Shown: positions 26,739 through 35,521 of the stretch, one piece after another
How the letters are laid out: each line of letters opens with the position of its first letter
Position numbering within the stretch: position 1 is the stretch's first letter
Source of the DNA: Oscillospiraceae bacterium
Lineage (GTDB): Bacteria > Bacillota > Clostridia > Oscillospirales > Oscillospiraceae
Length of the DNA stretch: 62,505 nt
Direction of reading: 5' to 3'
NCBI GenBank assembly: GCA_009787625.1
Contig: WQSX01000012.1
Location: 1-62,505, forward strand
The notes under the pieces: generated by a model
What the model saw: only the letters and a program-made list of their open reading frames with translations
What the model was told of the DNA's origin: nothing
Database searches by the model: none
Made by a program: the position numbers and the translations under genes

Positions 26739-26884
26739 CCCCGATAAAACATTGGATACTATGGCACAGAAAATTTGTGTCAGGCGAGGCGAGAGGAAGG
26801 CGAATACCCTTTGGTATTTAACTGACGAACAACGAAGCATGGCGCAAATTTTCAAAGTCAGAGTGTCCGATGTTTTATTGGGGG
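26739..26884. repeat. 146 bp imperfect palindrome (MITE-like) overlapping the queT 3' end
   Basis: Outer arms CCCCGATAAAACATTGGATA and its counterpart ending CCGATGTTTTATTGGGG pair over 22 bp, with three substitutions that keep G-U pairs. The inner arms AGAAAATTTGTGTCAG and ATGGCGCAAATTTTCA also pair. The centre is GAATACC/GGTATT near 26813. The right arm supplies the last residues (PIKHRTL) and stop of queT. No transposase is present, so it is a non-autonomous element or a very large hairpin. Confidence 0.75.
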
Positions 26885-27433
26885 AGCAATTTTCCCCATC
26901 AAAGCAGACAACCTGTTGTACATGCCTGATTTTGACATATAAATCATCAAAGGCATTCCCAGCAAGTACATCACGCCCATTTGCCCTAACCCAACATATG
27001 CGCTGTATGCGACAAATGTGGTTAAAAACAGACCACTTGTAAAGTCGCCCAAGATAAACCACGTTATCATTGCGCCAATCATAACAGCATTGACAATAAC
27101 AGGCGGCAAACAGGCAAGTAGCTTAGAGCCCATACGCTCACGACCCAAACTCTTTCCAATCTGCATTGTGCATAATCCCGCAATCAGCGAAGCCGAAGAG
27201 CCGACAACAACATCAATCAAGCCATACGGACTGAACATATTTGCGATTATGCAACCAACAAACAACCCCGGCACAGCGATAGGAAAAAAGAATGGCAAAA
27301 CTGCAAGCAATTCCGCAAATCGAAACTGCACAGGACCAAACGAAACCATCGCCCCCGCAAGCACCAATGCGATATAAAGTGCTGCGATTACACCCGCAAA
27401 CGAAATTTTTCTGATATTTAAACTTTCCCTCAT
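26858..27433 (-). CDS. queT: QueT-family queuosine precursor transporter
   Basis: A 191-residue membrane protein, the substrate-binding S component of an ECF-type importer for queuosine precursors. The family signature FGPVQFRFAELLAVLPFF is near residue 35, followed by PGLFVGCIIANMFSPYGLIDVVVGS. Five or six hydrophobic helices. The last seven codons lie in the arm of a palindromic element, so the C-terminus may have been altered by an insertion. It lies 13 bases after queH, forming a queuosine salvage unit. Confidence 0.88.
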   Translation of the reverse strand: MRESLNIRKISFAGVIAALYIALVLAGAMVSFGPVQFRFAELLAVLPFFFPIAVPGLFVGCIIANMFSPYGLIDVVVGSSASLIAGLCTMQIGKSLGRERMGSKLLACLPPVIVNAVMIGAMITWFILGDFTSGLFLTTFVAYSAYVGLGQMGVMYLLGMPLMIYMSKSGMYNRLSALMGKIAPPIKHRTL

Positions 27434-27446
27434 ACCCTTTTCCTTT

Positions 27447-28001
27447 TTATCCGTTCCTCGCTATTTCACAGCCACAATAGTTTTGCCTACACAGACCATA
27501 AAGCTCAGATAATTCCACAGAACGCTGATACCCGCCTTGCTTTTTGAAATCTGATGAAAGGTAGGCAACTCCGATTGAGTTTGATGCCTCATCGCCTATC
27601 CGATTGATTAGCTGTGCATTTTTATGTGGACTAACAGTCAGAGTTGTGCCAAACACGTCAAAAGAGTGCGCTTTTGCGTACTTCGCAGTTTGCTCAAGCC
27701 GAAGCCTAAAGCAAATCTCACATCTCGCCCCACCTTCGGGCAATTCACGAAAATCTTCAACAGCGTCACAAAATATAGCACCATCATAATCGCAGTCGAG
27801 TAGCGAAATACTCTCTGCTAAAGGCATTTTCGATAACAGCACCTGCATCTGCTCTTTTCTCTTCACAAACTCCTCAAACGGTTCAATGTTTGGATTGTAA
27901 AAAAACAAAGTTACATCATGATCATGGACTAAAAGCTCAATCACATGACTTGCACACGGTGCGCAACAAACGTGGAGCAACAACCTTTTTCTCTCGCTCA
28001 T
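27447..28001 (-). CDS. queH: Epoxyqueuosine reductase QueH
   Basis: Reduces epoxyqueuosine to queuosine in tRNA, the last biosynthetic step, in organisms that use QueH instead of QueG. The 184-residue protein has LLLHVCCAPCASH at the N-terminus, YNPNIEPFEEFVKRKEQM, GGARCEICFRLRL and the C-terminal NYCGCE, giving the conserved cysteines of the Fe-S and redox sites. The SD is weak (GAAGTG). It is 16 bases after the P-loop gene and directly upstream of queT. Confidence 0.93.
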   Translation of the reverse strand: MSERKRLLLHVCCAPCASHVIELLVHDHDVTLFFYNPNIEPFEEFVKRKEQMQVLLSKMPLAESISLLDCDYDGAIFCDAVEDFRELPEGGARCEICFRLRLEQTAKYAKAHSFDVFGTTLTVSPHKNAQLINRIGDEASNSIGVAYLSSDFKKQGGYQRSVELSELYGLCRQNYCGCEIARNG

Positions 28002-28017
28002 GACACTTCAAGCTCTA

Positions 28018-28428
28018 CTAGAAAAACTTTTTAATCCTGTCGGTAGCCAGAGAAATATCAACACTAAGAGTAAATGTGAATTTCACATGCTCCTTTTCGC
28101 TGAACTCGTCGCACCACTCAAAAAATTCCTCTGCATCTTCATCTATTTCCCTATCGACAATACGCAAAACATTGTCAATAAAAATGTGCGTTATATCATA
28201 GTTTGCCGAATGCAAGCCGCTGATAAATCCTCTTAAAAATTTGTAATCGTCAAATCCATATTGCGAAGCATCAATAAGCCTCACTTTGTGCGGAATGTCA
28301 TATGTGAGTTTAGCCACTCTCTCAATGCACACGATATCCCCTCTCTCATTGTCAACAGCCTCATGAATCAGCTCAATGAGTTGTTTTGTCTTGCCGGAGC
28401 CCTTCTGCCCCATAATTAACTTAACCAT
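28018..28428 (-). CDS. Small P-loop NTPase, function unknown
   Basis: A 136-residue protein starting MVKLIMGQKGSGKTKQLIEL (Walker A at about residues 7-14), with a Walker B-like THIFIDNVLRI near residue 85 and an acidic C-terminal half. Similar short clostridial ATPases are sometimes annotated as 'PilT-like', without evidence. ATG at 28428 is preferred (GAAAGG eleven bases upstream) over GTG at 28437. It is first in a three-gene run with queH and queT, but no link to queuosine is proven. TATAAT at 28471-28476 (minus strand) may be its -10 box. Confidence 0.7.
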   Translation of the reverse strand: MVKLIMGQKGSGKTKQLIELIHEAVDNERGDIVCIERVAKLTYDIPHKVRLIDASQYGFDDYKFLRGFISGLHSANYDITHIFIDNVLRIVDREIDEDAEEFFEWCDEFSEKEHVKFTFTLSVDISLATDRIKKFF

Positions 28429-28493
28429 GATAATCACTACCTTTCATATTTTATATTAAACTTAAATCGTATTATAACTGGTACGTATCCTAA

Positions 28494-28526
28494 CCGGATT
28501 CTGCGACTTTGCGCAGAATGACAAAG
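28494..28526. repeat. Small REP-like palindrome
   Basis: GGATTCTGCGACTTTGCGCA then GAATGACAA; the core ATTCTGCG...CGCAGAAT is palindromic. It ends in ATGACAA like the other REP-like repeats of this window. Located between pgi and the P-loop gene. Confidence 0.5.
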
Positions 28527-28540
28527 CTGTTGTATTTCTC

Positions 28541-29788
28541 TTAAAGCCCAAGTATTGCAAATAAGTTCTTCTTATACGCCTCAACCCCCGGTTGACCGAA
28601 AGGGTTTACACCTGATATCAGAGCAGAAATCGCACATGAGCGCATAAAGAAATACACAAGTGCGCCAAATGATTTTGCAGATAAAACGGGCAAGCCCAGT
28701 TCCAGTACAGGCACTCCCCCGTCTATATGAGCCTTCTTGACAGCTTCGGAAGCAGACATGTTTATTTTATGCATGTCAAAACCGGCTATCGCACTGATTT
28801 TATCACTGTGAATATCTCCGCCCGGTACCTTCGGGTTTTGCCGTGGCTCATTAAAAGATACAAATGTCTCTTGGAGATTGCGCTCACCCTCTTGAATGAG
28901 CTGACCCATAGAGTGAAGGTCGGCACTATAATCGGCATAGGACGGAAAAATGCCAATCCCCTCTTTCCCTTCACTTTCACCAAAGAGCTGTTTCCACCAT
29001 TCACCCATAAACCTAAAAGCAGGCTCAAATGAAGCGAGCATTTCTATGTTTTTGCCCTTTTTATAGAGAGCCTGACGAGTTTTAGCATAGAGACATGCCG
29101 CCTCCAATCCATTTTCATACTCCTCTTTTGCCCCCGCCATAATCTCGTCAATATCAATGCCGGCGACAGCGCAAGGCAAAAGCCCAACAACTGTAAGAAA
29201 ACTATATCTACCACCAACCTCAGGCGGCATTTCAAGATACGAAAAGCCCGACTCCTGAGCCATCTTGATGAGCGGTGAACCAATATCGGAAGTGACATAG
29301 ATCCTATCTTTTAACCCGTTTTCGCCGTAACGCTCTAAGAGATGAGCCTTAAAGAAACGAAGAGCAATAGCAGTTTCGATTGTTGAGCCCGACTTTGAAA
29401 TCACATTTACCGAAAAATTCCTATCCCCGATAAGCTCAAAAATCTGCTCCAAATATTCACCCGACGCATTGTTCCCTGCAAAGTAAATATCAGGAGTATT
29501 TTTCTTTAGCATATTATAGTTCGGAGATTTAATATATTCAATGGCGGCACGCGCACCAAGGTAAGAACCACCAATGCCAAGCACAATCAAAACCTCGGAT
29601 TGTTTTTTTATATTATCACTCAAACTCTTAATTTGACCCGAAAGCTCCGCGCTAAAAGTAGCAGGCAACTCCATCCAACCATTTTCATAAAGTGTCTTTA
29701 ACGTTTCAAGCGGTTTCCGCGTATCTAAAGAGTTAATCTCACTTTCCGAAACAAACCCCAAAGCCCCACTAATATCAACCTTTACCAT
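28541..29788 (-). CDS. pgi: Glucose-6-phosphate isomerase
   Basis: Interconverts glucose-6-phosphate and fructose-6-phosphate. The 415-residue protein is of the shorter Firmicute form. Visible are VLIVLGIGGSYLGARAAIEY near residue 70, NVISKSGSTIETAIALRFFK near 130 (phosphate-binding SKSGST), GGRYSFLTVVGLLP near 190, and the signature GIGIFPSYADYSADLHSMGQLIQEG near 285. The SD GGAGG precedes ATG at 29788. Confidence 0.95.
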   Translation of the reverse strand: MVKVDISGALGFVSESEINSLDTRKPLETLKTLYENGWMELPATFSAELSGQIKSLSDNIKKQSEVLIVLGIGGSYLGARAAIEYIKSPNYNMLKKNTPDIYFAGNNASGEYLEQIFELIGDRNFSVNVISKSGSTIETAIALRFFKAHLLERYGENGLKDRIYVTSDIGSPLIKMAQESGFSYLEMPPEVGGRYSFLTVVGLLPCAVAGIDIDEIMAGAKEEYENGLEAACLYAKTRQALYKKGKNIEMLASFEPAFRFMGEWWKQLFGESEGKEGIGIFPSYADYSADLHSMGQLIQEGERNLQETFVSFNEPRQNPKVPGGDIHSDKISAIAGFDMHKINMSASEAVKKAHIDGGVPVLELGLPVLSAKSFGALVYFFMRSCAISALISGVNPFGQPGVEAYKKNLFAILGL

Positions 29789-29861
29789 AACCTAAGCCTC
29801 CAAAAAATTAAATTACTAAGCAAAAAGCTGATTCTAATAATAACATTAAAGCAAAAGTATT

Positions 29862-31145
29862 TCAATCCCCCCGTGACAACCATTCTTTCAAATTCCAAAA
29901 AGCATACACAGGTAAAACATCGGGCTTGTCATATACACTTGAACTGACGACAGACTTCATAGGCTTAAACGCCACGGAATACTGCAAAAGTGACCTTGTT
30001 TTACTGACACTACCTGCTTTAGCGACAATCGGAATTACATCGTCGCCATCTTGAACTATAAACTCAACCTCCGCCTTGCCGGGATTTTCCGCAGACCAAT
30101 AATAGAGCTCACCACCATAAATCCGCTTTAGCTCCGAACAGACAATATTCTCGACGAGCGCACCTTTTAGCTCCTTATAATTGCCCGACTTATCCATGAT
30201 AGCAGAGGCAGGAATTCTGGCAGTGCGCCTAAGCAGTCCCACATCACACATGTATAGTTTAAAGTGGGTTTGGTTGACCTGCGCGGTTAAGGGAATAACA
30301 GGCTTTTCAACATGAGACACTTTATATGCAAGCCCTGCACGAATCAGACGATAGATAGCATCTTCTAAATCTTTGGCACGCCAACTTTTTTTGACACGGG
30401 AAAACATGAATTTACGATTTTCCTTACAGAGCTGGGCAGGAATAGCGTCCCAAACCGCACTAAGTTTCGGAAAAAGCGAAGCATTTGCAAACTTCACAAA
30501 ATCATTTTCAAACCCCTTAATAATACGAGTCTGTATTTTCTCAACAGCCTCAATACTCATTGTATCAATCCAAGTTTGAACAACCTCAGGCATACCGCCG
30601 ACAACTTGAAAATCCAAAAAAATAGCCTCAAGCTGAGTTTTAAAAGTAGTGAGAACATTGTCCTTAAAAGCAGACTCTTTTAAATGCTCTGCTAAGTTAG
30701 AATTCTGAGCGTGTAAAAACTCATAAAAACTCATTGGATATAATGCAAGCGTGTCAATCTTAGGCAATGTGACATCAATAAAAGAACCCGCCGCAATTAT
30801 GTGGTACTCAGGAGCCATGTCGGAAAAATACGCAAGTGAATCAAGAGCCTTAGAACAAAACTGAATACCATCAAAAATAATAAGCGTAGCTTCAGGGTTA
30901 ATATCCACACCCTTAAAAAGAGACATATCTTTGATAATTCTCTGAGGGTTTAAGTCCTGCTCAAAGAAGTACGCAAGCTGTCTATCCTCTTCAAAATCAA
31001 AATAAATGGCATTTTTATAAGATTTAGCACCAAACTCTTTGAGCAAAAAAGTCTTTCCGCATTGCGGAATGCCTTGCAAAAGCAGTGGTTTCTTATAGGG
31101 ATTTTCTTTCCAGAGAATAAGTTCTTCCATCAAGATTCTATGCAT
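29862..31145 (-). CDS. AAA_14/DUF4143-type ATPase
   Basis: A 427-residue ATPase with a Walker A variant (LLLQGIPQCGKTFLLKEF, residues 20-37) and LIIFDGIQFCSKALD in the Walker B position, where the second acid usually found (DE) is replaced by DG. The C-terminal DUF4143 part includes KLYMCDVGLLRRTARIP, ELKGALVENIVCSEL and ENPGKAEVEFIVQDGD, a PD-(D/E)XK-like core. Members are common orphan genes, some linked with toxin-antitoxin-like or selfish behaviour; no function is established. The start at 31145 follows AAAAGGAATGGTCATTTAT. Its leader is strikingly like that of the PLP enzyme gene at 1590-3068. Confidence 0.82.
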   Translation of the reverse strand: MHRILMEELILWKENPYKKPLLLQGIPQCGKTFLLKEFGAKSYKNAIYFDFEEDRQLAYFFEQDLNPQRIIKDMSLFKGVDINPEATLIIFDGIQFCSKALDSLAYFSDMAPEYHIIAAGSFIDVTLPKIDTLALYPMSFYEFLHAQNSNLAEHLKESAFKDNVLTTFKTQLEAIFLDFQVVGGMPEVVQTWIDTMSIEAVEKIQTRIIKGFENDFVKFANASLFPKLSAVWDAIPAQLCKENRKFMFSRVKKSWRAKDLEDAIYRLIRAGLAYKVSHVEKPVIPLTAQVNQTHFKLYMCDVGLLRRTARIPASAIMDKSGNYKELKGALVENIVCSELKRIYGGELYYWSAENPGKAEVEFIVQDGDDVIPIVAKAGSVSKTRSLLQYSVAFKPMKSVVSSSVYDKPDVLPVYAFWNLKEWLSRGD

Positions 31146-31245
31146 ATAAATGACCATTCCTTTTGAATTAATTAGGCACAAAACGACTATGAAAAGGAAT
31201 TGTCATTTTTGTGCATCATTTTCAACGCTTTTTTATACTGATTTG
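31146..31245 (-). promoter_or_regulatory. Structured leader able to hide the SD of the DUF4143 ATPase
   Basis: ATGACAATTCCTTTT in the leader is the inverted complement of AAAAGGAATGGTCAT, which contains the SD; they are separated by about 27 nt containing TTTTGTGCCTAAT. The hairpin would block ribosome binding. An upstream ATGATGCACAAAAA is shared with the leader at 3069-3237. Confidence 0.6.
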
Positions 31246-31251
31246 TGCTGA

Positions 31252-31280
31252 ATGATACCACATTTTAAGAAAAAAGTCAA
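31252..31280 (-). promoter_or_regulatory. Predicted SigA promoter of the DUF4143 ATPase
   Basis: TTGACT (31275-31280), a 17-nt spacer and TATCAT (31252-31257) on the minus strand; predicted start near 31245. Confidence 0.6.
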
Positions 31281-31400
31281 CTCATGTCTGCATTTTTATA
31301 TTATATTTTTGATGAATCATACATCAATTACATAATATATTTTTGCACACCAAAAAACAAATTTAAGCAAAGAGCCACTACCTACGCCGGCTAATGGAGC

Positions 31401-32651
31401 TTAATTTCGTTTAAGTAACCGGCTAAAAAACGACTTTTTCAAGCAATTACTACAATTTCCGCAATATCCGCTCGCCTTCTCTCCAAAATATTTTAAAATA
31501 TATGCCCTCAGGCACGAATCAACTTCACAGTACCTAATCATTTTATCGAGCCTGCGTTCATCAAGCCTATGTACCATTTTTTGTTCTCGCACAGTAAGTT
31601 CAGTGTTTTTCTGTGACCCCTTAGTCAAAAACTCAGCCGTCTTTATATCATCTTCTGAAAAAAGCAAGACACACTCGGCAGGTTCCCTGTCCCGCCCGGC
31701 ACGCCCCGCTTCCTGATAGTAGTTTTCCAAATTTTTCGGCATATTATAATGAATGACATATCGCACATCAGGCTTATCAATCCCCATTCCAAAAGCATTT
31801 GTTGCGACCATTACAGAAATGTCGCCGCCGAGAAACATATCTTGGTTAATTCTCCGCTCTTCGGGCTCAAGCCCGGCATGATATCTTGACACAGAAAACC
31901 CACGCCTTTGCAGCTCACCGCAGACAGCATCAACGCCCTTGCGAGTAGAACAGTAGACAACCCCGTTTAGATTACTTCGCTCCTCTATAAGCTCGTAAAA
32001 GCGAGCTTGTTTATTTTTTGGTCTTTCGACACCAAAGTAAAGATTCGGCCTGTCAAACCCGGTCGTCAGGCTCAGCGGGTCGTGAAGCCGCAGCAGGCGA
32101 AGTATGTCCGCTTTAACATCATCTGTTGCCGTTGCCGTGAAAGCTCCTATTATTGGTCTGGCTTTGAGCCTTTCGATAAACTTTATAATCCGCAGATAAC
32201 TCGGCCTAAAATCCTGACCCCACTGTGAAACACAGTGCGCCTCATCAACAGCAACGAGAGAAATATTCGCCTGCTCCGCAAAGTCTATAAAATCTCCCGA
32301 TTCTAACCTTTCAGGTGCTACATAGACTATTTTATAATATCCCGAGATAACCCTTTTAAGTGCCTCATCGTACTCTTCCGCCGATAGTGAAGAGTTGATA
32401 AAAACCGCAGGAATGTTGCTCTGTCTCAGCCCTGCAACTTGATCTTTCATAAGCGATATGAGAGGTGAAATAACAATAGTCGCCCCCTGAAGCAGCAGTG
32501 CAGGAATCTGAAAACACACCGACTTACCCGCTCCCGTCGGCATAATCCCCATAACATCACGCCCCGATAAGAGCGCATCAATAACTTGCTCCTGCGCAGG
32601 ACGAAACTCACTATGTCCAAAATATTTTTTTAACGCCTCATGCTTTGTCAT
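31401..32651 (-). CDS. recQ: Short RecQ-family ATP-dependent DNA helicase
   Basis: A 416-residue 3'-5' helicase. Motif I PTGAGKSVCFQIPALLL, motif II VDEAHCVSQWGQDFRPSY, motif III GAFTATAT, motif VI YQEAGRAGRDREPAEC, then the zinc-binding cysteines (CEVDSCLRAYIL, YCGNCSNC). It ends after the zinc site, so the winged-helix (RQC) and HRDC domains of 600-residue RecQ proteins are absent. Such short forms are common in Firmicutes and the reading frame is intact, so I treat it as functional. Downstream of the helicase nothing is co-directional within 200 bp. Confidence 0.9.
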   Translation of the reverse strand: MTKHEALKKYFGHSEFRPAQEQVIDALLSGRDVMGIMPTGAGKSVCFQIPALLLQGATIVISPLISLMKDQVAGLRQSNIPAVFINSSLSAEEYDEALKRVISGYYKIVYVAPERLESGDFIDFAEQANISLVAVDEAHCVSQWGQDFRPSYLRIIKFIERLKARPIIGAFTATATDDVKADILRLLRLHDPLSLTTGFDRPNLYFGVERPKNKQARFYELIEERSNLNGVVYCSTRKGVDAVCGELQRRGFSVSRYHAGLEPEERRINQDMFLGGDISVMVATNAFGMGIDKPDVRYVIHYNMPKNLENYYQEAGRAGRDREPAECVLLFSEDDIKTAEFLTKGSQKNTELTVREQKMVHRLDERRLDKMIRYCEVDSCLRAYILKYFGEKASGYCGNCSNCLKKSFFSRLLKRN

Positions 32652-32847
32652 GTTGGTACTCCGTTCCCGAACCGGTCGTGCAAAGATTATCCGCTTACAT
32701 AATGATTATGTCAAACGGCAAAATTCTCTGTTTTGCACTAATAAACGTGAAAATTTTAACACTTACAAAGCGTGAAATTCAGCATTTTTAAAACTTCAAT
32801 TGGCGTATTTTAACAAAATTTTTTTATAGCACACACAATGCTTTCTA

Positions 32848-32876
32848 TTTACCTGACAAGTTCTTTATGATATACT
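32848..32876 (+). promoter_or_regulatory. Predicted promoter of the AraC-type regulator
   Basis: TTTACC (32848-32853), a 17-nt spacer and TATACT (32871-32876). The SD GGAAAGGAATG follows at 32941-32951. Confidence 0.5.
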
Positions 32877-32960
32877 GTTGCTCAGTTATCTTTTCCGCTG
32901 TGTAAGGCATTTGAGCCTTTCATGCATATAGATTTTCAAAGGAAAGGAATGATTTTTTAA

Positions 32961-33812
32961 GTGGCTGAGCATCTTCATTTCTACCCAAGTGATGAAAAAG
33001 TCCTGAGCCTTCGCCCGAGAGTTTTCTTTTCCGGGCTTATAAACTGCGACCTCACATGGTCAAGCGACATACATAGGCATAATTTTTGTGAAATCATGTA
33101 TATCTCTGAGGGCGAGGGGAAAGCACATATAGAAAATGAAGCCTTTACCTTCAAAACCGGTGATGTTGTCATCTACAACACCGGAGTGCTCCACCTCGAA
33201 AAAAGCATGAGCGACCACCTCTCCATCTTATTTTTCGCTGTTGGAGATCTGCAAATACCCGGACTTCCGAACGGTTTCATTATTCCCGCCGATGCACAGC
33301 CGGTCATAGAATCCGGACGCTATGACGATGTTCTCAAATCTTTCCTCCTCAACATGGTTGACGAGCACACTAATAAAAAGACACACTATAAAGCCATATC
33401 TACACATATTGCGTCAATGATTTGCTACTATCTCCTCAGACTATACGATATAAAAGCAGAGAACCCAACACACATAAAAGTCTGTGAGCAGGCAAAAAAA
33501 ATCATAAACGCAAACTATCATACAACGATTGACCTTGACACGATAGTAGACAGCATTCATTTCAGCAAACACCACTTTGTCCGTGTATTTCGAGAAACTG
33601 TTGGCATGTCCCCTATGAGGTACTTGCTCAATACGCGTCTTTCAGCTGCAAAGGACCTACTGGGCAATACCGATATGCCGATTCAGCTTATAGCAAACAA
33701 TGTTGGCTATGAAAATGCTCTGACTTTCAGCCGAGTGTTTAAAAATAATGAAAACATATCACCGACCGAATACAGAAACAGCATACGGAGTTATCGCGAT
33801 CATATGATATAG
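32961..33812 (+). CDS. AraC-family transcriptional regulator
   Basis: A 283-residue regulator with an N-terminal cupin-type sugar-sensing domain (HNFCEIMYISEGEGKAHIENEAF, GDVVIYNTGVLHLEKS) and a C-terminal pair of helix-turn-helix units (STIDLDT-like region; SKHHFVRVFRETVGMSPMRY and NNVGYENALTFSRVFKNNEN). The start is GTG at 32961, with GAAAGGAATG 12-18 bases upstream; a three-codon ORF (ATG ATT TTT TAA) ends exactly at the GTG. Directly upstream of and co-directional with a sugar ABC transporter and fucose isomerase, which it probably controls. Confidence 0.88.
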   Translation: MAEHLHFYPSDEKVLSLRPRVFFSGLINCDLTWSSDIHRHNFCEIMYISEGEGKAHIENEAFTFKTGDVVIYNTGVLHLEKSMSDHLSILFFAVGDLQIPGLPNGFIIPADAQPVIESGRYDDVLKSFLLNMVDEHTNKKTHYKAISTHIASMICYYLLRLYDIKAENPTHIKVCEQAKKIINANYHTTIDLDTIVDSIHFSKHHFVRVFRETVGMSPMRYLLNTRLSAAKDLLGNTDMPIQLIANNVGYENALTFSRVFKNNENISPTEYRNSIRSYRDHMI

Positions 33813-33932
33813 CAATTATAATTATTTAAGTTGAACAATTAATGCTATTCTTTTCTTGTTTGTTTTGTGGTAAGATAACAAGATGGTTAGCTTATTTGCA
33901 CACTGTAACAAATATAACGGTGGTATATCATA

Positions 33933-35474
33933 ATGGTAAATGAAGAAACACGAAGCGAATATGTCCTTGAAATGATTGGCATTGATAAGCGTTTTCAAGG
34001 AGTCCATGCATTAAAAGGTTGCAGTCTCAATTTAAAACGTGGTGAAGTCCTTGCTCTTGTAGGAGAAAACGGAGCAGGCAAATCCACCATGATGAAAATT
34101 CTCACCGGTATTCACGAATACGATGAGGGTGAAATTTTGCATTTCGGCAAAAAAATTAAGTTTAAAACCCCCAGAGCTGCACAGGATGCCGGCATCTCTA
34201 TAGTTCATCAAGAGCTCAACCTAATGAATCACCTCACAGTAGCTCAAAATATCTTCATCGGCAGAGAGAGCCAAGGTTTTTTCCTTGACGATAAAGGTAT
34301 AAACAAGAAATCGGCAGAACTTTTTGAAAAGCTCGGAGTTTTAATAGACCCGCAAGAAAAAGTCATGAACCTCACTGTCGGTAAACAGCAAATAGTTGAA
34401 ATCGCAAGAGCCATTTCTTTTGATGCAAACATCATCATATTCGATGAACCCACCTCTACGCTCACAGACGCAGAAATTGACCTATTGTTTAACATCATAG
34501 GCGAACTAAAAGAAAAAGGCGTTGCAATGGTCTACATATCACACCGTCTTGATGAAATACAGCGCATCACCGATAGAGTAACCGTACTTCGAGACGGAGA
34601 ACTTGTCGGAACAAAAGATACTTCCGACCTCACAATAGACGAAATTATCCACATGATGATAGGTAGAGTGACATTTGAAGAGCCAAAACAAAGTAGTTCT
34701 GTGCCGGATGATGCTCCTGTAGTTCTTAAAGCTGAAAATCTATGCTCAAAAGATGTGAATAACGTCTCTTTCAAGCTTCACCGTGGTGAAATTCTTGGTT
34801 TTGCAGGTCTTATGGGTGCAGGCAGAACCGAAGTTGCAAGGCTCATTTTCGGAGCTGATAAAAGATGGTCCGGCGACATTTTCATAAATGATTTCAAAGT
34901 CGATATCAGGTCCCCCAGAGATGCGGTAAAACACGGAATTGGCTATCTGTCTGAGGACAGAAAGCGATTCGGACTTGCAGTAGGAATGAAAATAAGTGAC
35001 AATATGGTTCTCGCAACCTTAGACGATTACACCACATCAGGTATTGTCAATGACGCAAAAATCAAAGCAGTCGCAAATGAATACGTTGAAAAAATCGATG
35101 TCAGGACACCTTCCATCGAGCAGTTTGTAAAAAATCTCTCAGGCGGAAATCAGCAAAAAGTGGTCATCGCTAAATGGCTTATCCGCAACTGCGATATTTT
35201 GATTTTCGATGAGCCCACGAGAGGTATTGACGTCGGTGCAAAAAGTGAAATATACAAATTAATGAACTCACTTGCTGAGAGTGGCAAGTCTATCATAATG
35301 ATTTCTTCGGAACTACCTGAACTTCTGCGTATGAGTGACAGAGTTTTTGTAATGTGTGAGGGCGCCCATACAGGAACTTTGTCAATTGACAAGGCAAATC
35401 AACATTCAATCATGGCTTTGGCGGCTCAGGGTTCCAGTCTCACCCGTTCGGCAACCGCAACTGCCGAGGAATAA
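33933..35474 (+). CDS. Sugar ABC transporter ATP-binding protein (RbsA/fucose type)
   Basis: A 513-residue double-cassette ATPase of the CUT2 family. Cassette 1: GENGAGKSTMMKIL, LTVGKQQIVEIARAISF, IIIFDEPTSTLTDAE. Cassette 2: GLMGAGRTEVARLI, LSGGNQQKVVIAKWL, LIFDEPTRGIDVGAKSEIY. CUT2 systems import monosaccharides. SD GGTGG precedes ATG. The neighbouring fucose isomerase suggests L-fucose (or arabinose, also handled by that isomerase family). Confidence 0.92.
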   Translation: MVNEETRSEYVLEMIGIDKRFQGVHALKGCSLNLKRGEVLALVGENGAGKSTMMKILTGIHEYDEGEILHFGKKIKFKTPRAAQDAGISIVHQELNLMNHLTVAQNIFIGRESQGFFLDDKGINKKSAELFEKLGVLIDPQEKVMNLTVGKQQIVEIARAISFDANIIIFDEPTSTLTDAEIDLLFNIIGELKEKGVAMVYISHRLDEIQRITDRVTVLRDGELVGTKDTSDLTIDEIIHMMIGRVTFEEPKQSSSVPDDAPVVLKAENLCSKDVNNVSFKLHRGEILGFAGLMGAGRTEVARLIFGADKRWSGDIFINDFKVDIRSPRDAVKHGIGYLSEDRKRFGLAVGMKISDNMVLATLDDYTTSGIVNDAKIKAVANEYVEKIDVRTPSIEQFVKNLSGGNQQKVVIAKWLIRNCDILIFDEPTRGIDVGAKSEIYKLMNSLAESGKSIIMISSELPELLRMSDRVFVMCEGAHTGTLSIDKANQHSIMALAAQGSSLTRSATATAEE

Positions 35475-35521
35475 TTATCTATTTTGCGCTTAATGGGTTT
35501 ATGAAAGGAATAGTCAACGAT

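Noticed and set aside
26752..27042. 96-aa + strand ORF across the palindrome and queT
   Set aside because: It lies inside the palindromic element and antisense to queT, with no SD and no recognisable protein features.
27400..28520. preQ1 riboswitch for the queuosine genes
   Set aside because: The short gaps within the run hold no aptamer-like sequence, and the region upstream of 28428 shows only a possible -10 box and a REP-like palindrome.
31401..32651. RecQ as a truncated pseudogene
   Set aside because: All helicase motifs and the zinc cysteines are intact and the frame is open; short RecQ proteins without RQC/HRDC domains occur in Firmicutes.
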